Assembly: GCA_023253615.1 (NCBI GenBank)
Contig: JALRFZ010000010.1
Coordinates: 1-5,854 of the forward strand
Direction: 5' to 3'
DNA length: 5,854 nt
Origin: Verrucomicrobiales bacterium
GTDB taxonomy: Bacteria > Verrucomicrobiota > Verrucomicrobiia > Verrucomicrobiales > DEV007
This document shows positions 1-5,819 of this stretch, in pieces. The notes under the pieces were generated by a model that was not told the DNA's origin, ran no database searches, and saw only the letters and a list, made by a program, of their open reading frames with translations. Positions within the stretch are counted from its first letter, which is position 1. Each line of letters begins with the position of its first letter. The position numbers and the translations under genes are program-made.

Positions 1-1201
1 ACGCCAACCCCAATCATCACGAGTCAGTGGCCTGTGGTTTCACTTAGCGAAGCTTGCACGCTCATTACCGACGGCACCCACCAAACTCCGACTTACTCGA
101 CTGAAGGGTTCATCTTCTTGTCAGCAAAGAACGTCGTTGGAGGGCGAATTGATTGGGAAAACGTGAAGCGAATTCCCGATTCTCTCCACCGTGAGCTGCA
201 TAAAAGACTTGCCCCCGAGAAGGGTGATATCCTCTTGGCAAAAAATGGAACAACGGGTGTTGCCGCCGTTGTTGATCGAGATGCCGTCTTTGATATTTAC
301 GTAAGCTTAGCCCTCCTCCGACCGCGGTCGAATGTTCTTCCGGAGTATCTTGTACGGGTCATAAATTCACCGAATACGAAGCGCCAGTTTAACGGGCACC
401 TAAAAGGGATCGGTGTTCCAAATCTTCACCTCAAAGACATACGGAACGCGACAATCCCCCTCCCGCCCCTCGCCGAGCAGAAGCGGATCGCGGGGATCCT
501 GGACGCGGCGGACGCGCTGCGGGCCAAGCGCCGCGCCGCCCTCTCCCAACTCGACGCCCTCGCCCAATCCCTCTTCCTCGACCTCTTCGGCGATCCCGTG
601 ACGAATCCGAAGGGGTGGGAGGTTCTTACCGGTGATGACATCTGCCGGAGGATTACAGTTGGTATCGTTGTTCAGCCCGCATCTTACTATCGAGAATCGG
701 GTGTCCCAGCTCTTCGTTCACTGAATGTCCGAGCAAATCGAATTTCACTCGACAATTTGGTCTATTTCTCAAAATCGGATAACGAAGGCAAATTGGCGAA
801 AACCAGGGTCCGAGAAAATGACATCCTCCTCGTAAGGTCAGGGCAACCAGGAACGGCAGCGGTTGTGCCGAAAGATCTGGATGGGATCAACGCAATCGAT
901 ATCCTGATCGCGACGCCGGACCTTTCGCTCGTTAATCCAACTTATTTGTCGTTCTATTTCAATTCCCCTGGTGGAAAGGCCATGGCTTTGGGAGCTCAAC
1001 GCGGGCAAATTCAAAAGCACCTCAACGTCGGTTCTTTAAAGGTTGCACCAATCCCCGTCCCCCCTCTCCCCCCTCCAACAACAATTCGCCGCCGCGGTCG
1101 AGGCGATCGAGCGGCAGAAGGTCCGCCACCGCGAGCAGCTCGCCGGCCTCGACGCCCTCTTCGCCTCCCTCCAGCACCGCGCCTTCCGGGGGGAGCTTTG
1201 A
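1..1201 (+). CDS. hsdS: Type I restriction-modification specificity subunit HsdS, 5'-partial and frameshifted near the C-terminus
   Basis: HsdS is the DNA-recognition subunit of a type I R-M complex. It binds two HsdM and, for restriction, two HsdR subunits, and sets the bipartite target site. The frame is open from base 1 and reads TPTPIITSQWPVVSL, so the true start is probably just upstream. GTG at 34 is the only in-window start but would cut into the first target-recognition domain (TRD). TRD1 spans about 40-455 (LITDGTHQTP, KGDILLAKNGTTG, GVPNLHLKDI). The central conserved helix follows at about 456-600 (IPLPPLAEQKRIAGILDAAD, ending FLDLFGDP). TRD2 spans about 604-1050 (ENDILLVRSGQPGTAAVV, RGQIQKHLNV). 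The distal conserved helix LQQQFAAAVEAIERQKVRHR to RAFRGEL and stop at 1199-1201 lies in the +2 frame. Removing one C from the run at 1068-1073 joins the frames as IPVPPLPLQQQF, the expected family sequence. Uncorrected, frame 1 runs to a stop at 1465-1467 with a meaningless tail. Family assignment is firm; whether the slip is real or a sequencing error is unknown. Confidence 0.93.
1058..1076 (+). other. Frameshift site in hsdS at paired C-runs
   Basis: Two six-base C runs (1059-1064 and 1068-1073) sit where the HsdS reading frame changes from frame 1 to frame 2. Upstream codons read IPVPPL in frame 1; downstream codons read LQQQFAAAV in frame 2. Losing one C from the second run gives IPVPPLPLQQQF, a normal HsdS junction. 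Losing one from the first gives the less typical IPVPLSPLQQQ. A base-call error, a fixed mutation or slipped-strand variation would all look like this. Confidence 0.85.
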
Positions 1202-1249
1202 ACGGGACGAGGGTTTGTCTTTCCGCGGAAGTTCTGCCACATTCGCCCC

Positions 1250-2509
1250 ATGTTCACCCGCATCCAAGCCCTCCGTTTCCGCTGCCTCCGCTGCGTGGAT
1301 CAGGAATTGGGCCGGTTCACCACCTTGGTCGGACCCAACGCGAGCGGAAAAACGACGTTCCTCGACGTGATCGCCCTGCTCGGCGACCTGATGCGCAACG
1401 GGGGCAAGGTCGCCGATACGGTGCTCGAGCGCAGCACCGATTTCCGCAAACTGCTCTGGATGGGTGAGGGTTCCTCGTTCCAACTCGCCGTCGAGGCAAG
1501 GCTGCCCGAGGAGGTGCGTGAAGCGATGGCCGAGGAATGGCGGCACTTTACCCGCGTCCGATACGAGGTCGAAATTGGTCTGGACGAGGCGACGAACCTG
1601 CTCGGCCTCAACCACGAGGTGTTGTGGCTGTTGAATGGGACCGAGGAGGCCCCTGTTCGCGAGCTGGAGCTTTTTCCCTCGCCTCTGGCGCCGCCTTCCA
1701 CGATCTTCCTCAAATCGGGGAAGGGTCGAAAGTCGATCATCTCCAACCGCCCTGGTGGGAATGCGAACTACATTCCCGATGGAAAGAAGACCTACAATCC
1801 TTCCTTCCGGCTGGGTCGGGAGACGGCGGCGATGGCGAACATTCCGGCGGACCGGGACAGCTTCCACGCGGCCCCGTGGTTTCGCGACCTCCTCGTCAAC
1901 GGGATCCAGACGCTCACCTTGAACAGCCAGAAGATCCGTCAACCGAGCCCGCCCGGCCTTGGGAAGCGGTTTCAACCCGACGGGTCGAATCTCCCCTGGG
2001 TCGTGGCGGAACTGCGGAAGGATGAGGACCGATTCGACCAGTGGCTCGCCCACGTCCGAACTGCCCTGCCGGACATCGAGGACATCAGAAGCATCGAGCG
2101 CCCGGAAGACAAACACCGCTACGTGTCGATCCGCTACCAAGGCGGGGCGGAGGTGCCCTCGTGGCTCGCCTCCGACGGCACCTTGCGGCTGCTCGCCCTC
2201 ACGATCCCGGCCTACCTGGCGGAGGTGGACGGAGTCTTTTTGATCGAAGAGCCGGAAAACGGAATTCACCCCCGCGCGATCGAAACGGTGTTGCAATCGC
2301 TCTCCTCGATCTACGACGGCCAGGTCCTGCTCGCGACCCATAGCCCGGTCGCCCTGAACATGCTCGATCCCAAGGACGTGCTTTGTTTCGCCAAGGATGA
2401 CACCGGAGCCACCGACATCGTCGCAGGGGACCGGCATCCCGCCCTGAAGAGCTGGAAGCACGGCGAACCCGATTTCGGAGTCCTCTTCGCGTCCGGAATC
2501 CTGAGCTGA
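1250..2509 (+). CDS. RecF/OLD-like AAA family ATPase (AAA_21 type, MAD3-like)
   Basis: This 419-aa cytosolic protein is an ABC/SMC-type ATPase of the kind used as sensor or motor in many anti-phage systems. The Walker A motif is GPNASGKTT at residues 28-36, after an N-terminal strand MFTRIQALRFRCLR typical of RecF/OLD-like proteins. A signature-like segment SDGTLRLL starts at residue 308. Walker B with catalytic glutamate is VFLIEEPENGIHP at 329-341, and the switch histidine lies in ATHSP at 362-366. No C-terminal TOPRIM is fused, so nuclease activity, if any, would come from the next gene, which starts 9 bases after this stop. The ATG at 1250 is the only start between the hsdS stop and the conserved N-terminal strand; it has no clear Shine-Dalgarno. 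Position beside hsdS and the N-terminal wording recall MAD3 of the MADS defence system; this is from memory and is inference. Any RecF-like overcoming-lysogenization-type ATPase is the fallback call. Confidence 0.93.
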   Translation: MFTRIQALRFRCLRCVDQELGRFTTLVGPNASGKTTFLDVIALLGDLMRNGGKVADTVLERSTDFRKLLWMGEGSSFQLAVEARLPEEVREAMAEEWRHFTRVRYEVEIGLDEATNLLGLNHEVLWLLNGTEEAPVRELELFPSPLAPPSTIFLKSGKGRKSIISNRPGGNANYIPDGKKTYNPSFRLGRETAAMANIPADRDSFHAAPWFRDLLVNGIQTLTLNSQKIRQPSPPGLGKRFQPDGSNLPWVVAELRKDEDRFDQWLAHVRTALPDIEDIRSIERPEDKHRYVSIRYQGGAEVPSWLASDGTLRLLALTIPAYLAEVDGVFLIEEPENGIHPRAIETVLQSLSSIYDGQVLLATHSPVALNMLDPKDVLCFAKDDTGATDIVAGDRHPALKSWKHGEPDFGVLFASGILS

Positions 2510-2518
2510 GCCGCCGAC

Positions 2519-3154
2519 ATGAAGGATCTCTTCGTATTCGTGGCGGACAAGAACATGGAGTTCACGCTGAAGGGCGGACTCGAACGGCCCGAGAGCCTGG
2601 GGATACGTCCGATCACATTTGAGATTCGCCAACACCCTGGCCGCGACGGAGGGATGCGCACGAGCGGGGCACAGATCATGGCGCTGGAGGCTTCGCGATT
2701 CCGGAATGCCCTGATGGTTTTCGACTATGAGGGTAGTGGCGCCTCCGAATCATCGCAGGACCTCGAGGCAAGGCTCGACGCGGCTCTTTCCCAGCAGTGG
2801 GGAGATCGCGCCAAGGCGATCGTGATCGAGCCGGAAGTGGACATCTGGATGTGGGGCGGCGATCAGGTCTTGGCGACGATCCTGCGATGGGGACGCACGG
2901 AGTCAATCCGGGAATGGCTGTCCTCGACGGGCTTTGCGTTTCGATCCGACGGCAAACCCGAACGCCCGAAAGAGGCTCTTGAGGCGGTGTTTGCCGAAGC
3001 TCGTCGGCCTCGCTCGTCGGCGAACTACGAGAAGATCGCTCGCCAAATCAGTCTGGCTCGATGCACGGATCCGGCGTTCAAACGGCTTCAGGAGACCTTG
3101 GGGCGGTGGTATCCGGTCGAGGTTGGATCTTGGGATGGTCGAGGTGATCCCTGA
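2519..3154 (+). CDS. TOPRIM/DUF4276-like ATPase partner (MAD4-like)
   Basis: A 211-aa soluble protein with no signal peptide or membrane segment. It is probably the effector or partner of the preceding ATPase, given the 9-base gap. The fold looks TOPRIM-like: a first strand LFVFVADKNME with a candidate acidic residue at E14 before an amphipathic helix, a second strand NALMVFDYEGSG with D69-x-E71 in the place of the TOPRIM DxD, and a third strand ending IEPEVDIWMWGG at 103-114, resembling the PE-x-x-x-W segment of DUF4276 proteins. The C-terminal part is charged and helical with RPKEALEAVFAEARR. I recall similar proteins named MAD4 of the methylation-associated defence system. PARIS AriB (DUF4435) is a looser analogy. 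Being shorter than AriB and having DxE instead of DxD, it might be a degenerate, non-nuclease TOPRIM. The start ATG lacks a strong Shine-Dalgarno, so translation may be coupled to the ATPase stop. The pairing is seen; the catalytic role is inferred. Confidence 0.8.
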   Translation: MKDLFVFVADKNMEFTLKGGLERPESLGIRPITFEIRQHPGRDGGMRTSGAQIMALEASRFRNALMVFDYEGSGASESSQDLEARLDAALSQQWGDRAKAIVIEPEVDIWMWGGDQVLATILRWGRTESIREWLSSTGFAFRSDGKPERPKEALEAVFAEARRPRSSANYEKIARQISLARCTDPAFKRLQETLGRWYPVEVGSWDGRGDP

Positions 3155-3198
3155 GTTCACCATTCAAACTGATCGGTCCACCTCCGCCAACTCCGCAC

Positions 3199-3237
3199 TT
3201 GTTTTGTCAGAAAAAGACCCCTATATTTCTGACAGAA
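3199..3237 (+). promoter_or_regulatory. Candidate sigma70-type promoter of the DUF6088 gene, near-leaderless
   Basis: A -35-like TTGTTT (3199-3204) and a strong -10-like TATATT (3222-3227, five of six consensus bases) are separated by 17 bases, the optimal spacing. Transcription would begin about 3233-3236, within a few bases of the ATG at 3237. No Shine-Dalgarno precedes that ATG, which fits a leaderless or near-leaderless mRNA. The stretch is clearly more AT-rich than the flanking genes. Computed by eye; no transcript data. Confidence 0.5.
3205..3234. promoter_or_regulatory. Perfect inverted repeat, candidate operator
   Basis: TGTCAGAAA at 3205-3213 is exactly reverse-complementary to TTTCTGACA at 3226-3234, with a 12-base spacer, so each half-site centre is 21 bases (about two helical turns) from the other. 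The left arm sits between the -35 and -10 boxes and the right arm covers the end of the -10 and the likely start point, a classic repressor arrangement. The DUF6088 winged-helix protein encoded 3 bases downstream is the natural candidate ligand, because AbiEi-type antitoxins bind inverted repeats in their own promoter. An RNA hairpin terminator is less likely because no T-run follows. Confidence 0.7.
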
Positions 3238-3860
3238 TGAGCCGCCCGAAATCCGCCGACAGCATGGACGCGAAGGTGCTGCGTCGCCTGCGCGCGCGGG
3301 GTAGCGGGGCGGTGGCGGCCTCGACGGAGTTTCTCGACCTCGGCAACCGCGCCTCTGTCGACCAGGCCCTTTCCCGCCTCGTCCGGCGGGGCGAACTGCG
3401 CCGGGTGAGCCGGGGCGTCTACGGCTACCCGGAGCGCAGCCGACTGATCGGGGAACTGGCCCCGCGTCCGGAACAGGTCGCGAGGGCCCTCGCGCGAAGG
3501 GGCAGCCAGAGGCTCCTCGTCTCGGGTGCCTACGCGGCCAACCTGCTCGGCCTGAGCGACCAGGTGCCGGCCCGGGTCGAATACCTCACCGACGGCCCCT
3601 CGCAGACGGTGATGATCCGGAATCTGCCGGTGAAGTTGAAACAGACGACGCCCCGCCGCCTCGTCGTCGCCGACCGGGTCAGTGGCACCGTGGCGGAGGC
3701 TCTGCGCTTTCTCGGGCAATCGCAAATCGACGAGACCGTGGTCGCCAAGCTGCGGAAACGGCTCAACGACAAGGAGCGGCGGCAATTGGTGAAGGACATC
3801 CCGCTGGTGCCCGGCTGGATAGGGGACGTGTTTCGCAAGGTGGGGGAGGGGGTGGAATGA
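3237..3860 (+). CDS. DUF6088 family AbiEi-like winged-helix protein, orphan
   Basis: A 207-aa protein matching the DUF6088 pattern, related to AbiEi antitoxins of type IV toxin-antitoxin systems. Residues about 10-65 form a winged helix: VLRRLRARGSGAV, then FLDLGNRASVDQALSRLVRR, then the wing RVSRGVYGYP. The following AbiEi-like part has the family signatures LLVSGAYAANLLGLSDQVPA and EYLTDGPSQTV, then a short basic C-terminal region. The usual neighbour, an AbiEii/nucleotidyltransferase toxin immediately downstream, is absent; the next gene is an AlbA/GHKL protein. The ATG at 3237 gives the length and N-terminus expected for the family. The frame stays open far upstream, inside the previous gene, but that sequence is a shadow of it. 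The protein probably represses its own promoter through the adjacent palindrome and so could govern AlbA and hsdR downstream. Regulatory role is inference; family call is strong. Confidence 0.88.
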   Translation: MSRPKSADSMDAKVLRRLRARGSGAVAASTEFLDLGNRASVDQALSRLVRRGELRRVSRGVYGYPERSRLIGELAPRPEQVARALARRGSQRLLVSGAYAANLLGLSDQVPARVEYLTDGPSQTVMIRNLPVKLKQTTPRRLVVADRVSGTVAEALRFLGQSQIDETVVAKLRKRLNDKERRQLVKDIPLVPGWIGDVFRKVGEGVE

Positions 3861-3919
3861 ATCGACGCTGCTGGCTTGGACATTCGAACCTTCTTCAGGA
3901 TCTCAAAGCTCATGCCTGA
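3857..3919 (+). CDS. Possible 20-codon coupling minigene between the DUF6088 and AlbA genes
   Basis: An ATG overlaps the DUF6088 stop as ATGA (3857-3860) and opens a 20-codon frame beginning MNRRCWLGHSNLLQ and ending at TGA 3917-3919, just inside the following gene whose ATG is at 3912. The arrangement could pass ribosomes from one gene to the next, or be the stub of a lost AbiEii-type toxin gene, which usually starts at this place. No recognisable homology and the small size make chance quite possible. Confidence 0.15.
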   Translation: MNRRCWLGHSNLLQDLKAHA

Positions 3920-5819
3920 CGCCGTTTTCAACGCAGATCTTTACAACGAGGACGTCGACCTCGAGGCGAAACGTGCAGCAGGGCGCGACGGAAAAGGGGC
4001 GCTTCCCAACGATGTATGGGAGACATACTCGGCGTTTGCGAACACGGATGGTGGCGTGATTTTTCTGGGTGTATCGGAAAGGCCTGATCGCACTCTGGAA
4101 GGAACCGGAATCGAGGACACAGAAGGGGTTCTGGTCGATTTTTGGAACCAGATCAACAATCCTCAGAAGGTCAGCCGCAATCTTCTCTCCCACCCAATGG
4201 TGGCCAAGCACCCGCTCCCCAATGGACGTTGGGTGCTTGCGATTCAGGTGCCCCGGGCGACGCGTAAGGAGCGCCCTGTCTTCATCAATGGGAACCCCTT
4301 GACCGGGACTTTCAAGCGTCAGCAATCTGGTGACTACCGATGTACGGAAGAGGAAGTGAAGCGAATGCTGGCGGAGCAGACGGAAGATGAGCGCGATGCC
4401 CGTATCCTCCCGGGCTTCCATTTCGACGACGTCGACATGGCCAGCTTCAATGCTTATCGAAACCGTTTAGCCGCGTTGAAGCCCGACCATCCCTACCTCA
4501 GCGCCAGTAATCTCGAATTCATGCGCAAGGTCGGCGGCTGGAGGCACGACCGGGAAACGGGGAAAGAGGGTATGACCCTCGCTGGCCTGCTGATGTTTGG
4601 AAAGCACGAGTCAATCCACGAGGCGATGCCGAATTACTTCGTCGATTACCGGGAACTGCCGATCGGTGGAACGAAAACGGAATGGGTCGACCGTCTCACC
4701 CCGGATGGGACGTGGTCGGGAAATCTGTATGATTTCTACCGCTCGGCGATCCAGCGGCTATCCCGCGATCTCAGGGTGCCGTTCCGTCTTGAAGGCGACG
4801 AACGGGAGGACGATACCGGTGTCCATAAAGCGCTGCGCGAGGCTTTGGTGAACGCGATCGTCCACGCGGATTACTCGGCGCGCATCTCGATCCTAGTGGT
4901 AAAGGCTCCCGGCTACTTCGGATTCCGGAACCCGGGGCGGATGCGGATCCCGATCGACAAGGCCCTGGAAGGCGGTCACAGCGATTGCCGGAACCGCAGT
5001 CTCCAGCGGATGTTCAGCTTGATCGGCTTGGGAGAGCAGGCCGGTTCGGGAATTCCGCGTGTGCTGGAGAATTGGAAAACCCAGCACTACCGGGTGCCGG
5101 AACTCTGGGAAACACTGGAGCCCGAGGCAACCTTGATCAGAATGCGGACCGTGAGCCTTTTGCCGGATTCGACTCTGGAGGAGCTCCGCACCCGTTTCGG
5201 GAAAGCATTCGAGGGCCTAGGGGAAGACGAAAGGCTCGCTGTTGCAACGGCGCAGATCGAGGGATTCGTCTCGAATGGCCGGATGCAGCAACTCTGTCGC
5301 CTGCATCCCCGGGATATCACGATTTTGCTCAAAAAAATGGAGGACCAAGGTTTTCTTGTTCACGACGGCCAAGGACGCGGCACGACCTATCGGATCGCTG
5401 GAACTGAAGCGGTCGATCTCGCCGGAGCGGTCGATCTGGGTGACCCAGCGGTTGGCTCCGCACATTTGCCGCCGAGCTCCGCACATTTGCCGTCCCGCTC
5501 CGCACATTTGGACAAAGAACACCAGCAGTTGGGAATGAAGCCCGGATGCGTGGACGATGATCCGGTGCTGTTAAAGGTCGCCGAGGCATTCAGGAGCAAC
5601 CGGAAGGCGGCTCCGGAAACGACTCGGGACACGATTTTGGATCTTTGTCGCGGAAGATTTCTCACACTCAACGAGTTAGCTAGACTCATGAATCGTTCGG
5701 CACATGGCCTTCGCCAGCGCTTTGTCAAGCCGATGGTGGATACCGAGAAGGTCCTGGAGCGTCGCTTCCCCCAGCAGCCCAATCACGATCAACAAGCCTA
5801 CCGGACCCGCGAATCATGA
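3912..5819 (+). CDS. Schlafen/AlbA_2 and GHKL-like ATP-binding protein with C-terminal winged helices
   Basis: This 635-aa protein belongs to the AlbA_2 (Schlafen-like) ATP-binding family often sitting between type I R-M genes. The AlbA_2 domain covers about 1-150, with E18-x-K20 and YSAFANTDGGVIFLGV at 39-54. A linker domain follows. The GHKL ATPase-like region has the N-box EALVNAIVHADY at 310-321, FRNPGRM at 338-344 and GSGIPRV at 378-384. A winged helix lies at about 429-495 (DITILLKKMEDQGFLVHDGQ), then a repetitive linker at 496-535 (two AVDL and three SAHL units), then a second helix-turn-helix-like tail (LTLNELARLMNRSAHGLRQR) near the C-terminus. ATG 3912 is preferred: AGGA lies 11 bases upstream, whereas the earlier in-frame TTG at 3876 has no Shine-Dalgarno. 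The stop overlaps the next ATG, implying coupling to hsdR. Likely a nucleic-acid-binding regulator or accessory defence protein; the family's activity is not defined here. All motifs appear intact. Confidence 0.95.
   Translation: MPDAVFNADLYNEDVDLEAKRAAGRDGKGALPNDVWETYSAFANTDGGVIFLGVSERPDRTLEGTGIEDTEGVLVDFWNQINNPQKVSRNLLSHPMVAKHPLPNGRWVLAIQVPRATRKERPVFINGNPLTGTFKRQQSGDYRCTEEEVKRMLAEQTEDERDARILPGFHFDDVDMASFNAYRNRLAALKPDHPYLSASNLEFMRKVGGWRHDRETGKEGMTLAGLLMFGKHESIHEAMPNYFVDYRELPIGGTKTEWVDRLTPDGTWSGNLYDFYRSAIQRLSRDLRVPFRLEGDEREDDTGVHKALREALVNAIVHADYSARISILVVKAPGYFGFRNPGRMRIPIDKALEGGHSDCRNRSLQRMFSLIGLGEQAGSGIPRVLENWKTQHYRVPELWETLEPEATLIRMRTVSLLPDSTLEELRTRFGKAFEGLGEDERLAVATAQIEGFVSNGRMQQLCRLHPRDITILLKKMEDQGFLVHDGQGRGTTYRIAGTEAVDLAGAVDLGDPAVGSAHLPPSSAHLPSRSAHLDKEHQQLGMKPGCVDDDPVLLKVAEAFRSNRKAAPETTRDTILDLCRGRFLTLNELARLMNRSAHGLRQRFVKPMVDTEKVLERRFPQQPNHDQQAYRTRES
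5408..5437 (+). repeat. Two 12-bp direct repeats, 18-bp period, in the AlbA gene
   Basis: AGCGGTCGATCT occurs at 5408-5419 and 5426-5437, in frame, encoding AVDLAGAVDL at the start of the flexible linker after the first winged helix. Confidence 0.85.
5455..5510 (+). repeat. Three 14-bp direct repeats, 21-bp period, in the AlbA gene
   Basis: GCTCCGCACATTTG occurs exactly at 5455-5468, 5476-5489 and 5497-5510. The 21-base period is seven codons, so the repeats encode SAHL units at residues 516-533 (SAHLPPS, SAHLPSR, SAHLDK). Any gain or loss of a unit keeps the frame. The varying bases between units encode P, S and R, suggesting an unstructured linker between two DNA-binding-like domains. Confidence 0.95.

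Noticed and set aside
1074..1467. Frame-1 extension of hsdS to the stop at 1467
   Set aside because: After the C-run the frame encodes P/R-rich sequence that overlaps the ATPase gene by over 200 bases; the true HsdS tail is in the other frame.
1022..2635. A 537-codon open frame on the minus strand opposite the ATPase gene
   Set aside because: It mirrors the codon phase of the GC-rich plus-strand ATPase gene, reads as low-complexity G/R/E/L-rich protein without motifs, and the plus strand has intact Walker motifs.
3143..3161. Small hairpin GGTGA/TCACC across the stop of the TOPRIM-like gene as a terminator
   Set aside because: Only five base pairs with a nine-base loop and no following T-run.
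2934..3236. Upstream extension of the DUF6088 frame to an ATG at 2934
   Set aside because: The extra 101 codons overlap the previous gene and look like an out-of-frame reading of it. The family N-terminus matches the ATG at 3237.
3207..3785. A 192-codon minus-strand open frame opposite the DUF6088 gene
   Set aside because: Antisense shadow of a clearly recognisable plus-strand protein; no domain pattern of its own.
3876..3911. TTG start for the AlbA gene
   Set aside because: Rare start codon with no Shine-Dalgarno; the ATG at 3912 is in frame, has AGGA upstream and gives a complete AlbA_2 domain.
5455..5510. CRISPR-like array from three short repeats
   Set aside because: The repeat cores are 14 bases with 7-base gaps, inside and in frame with a coding sequence; far too short for repeats and spacers.
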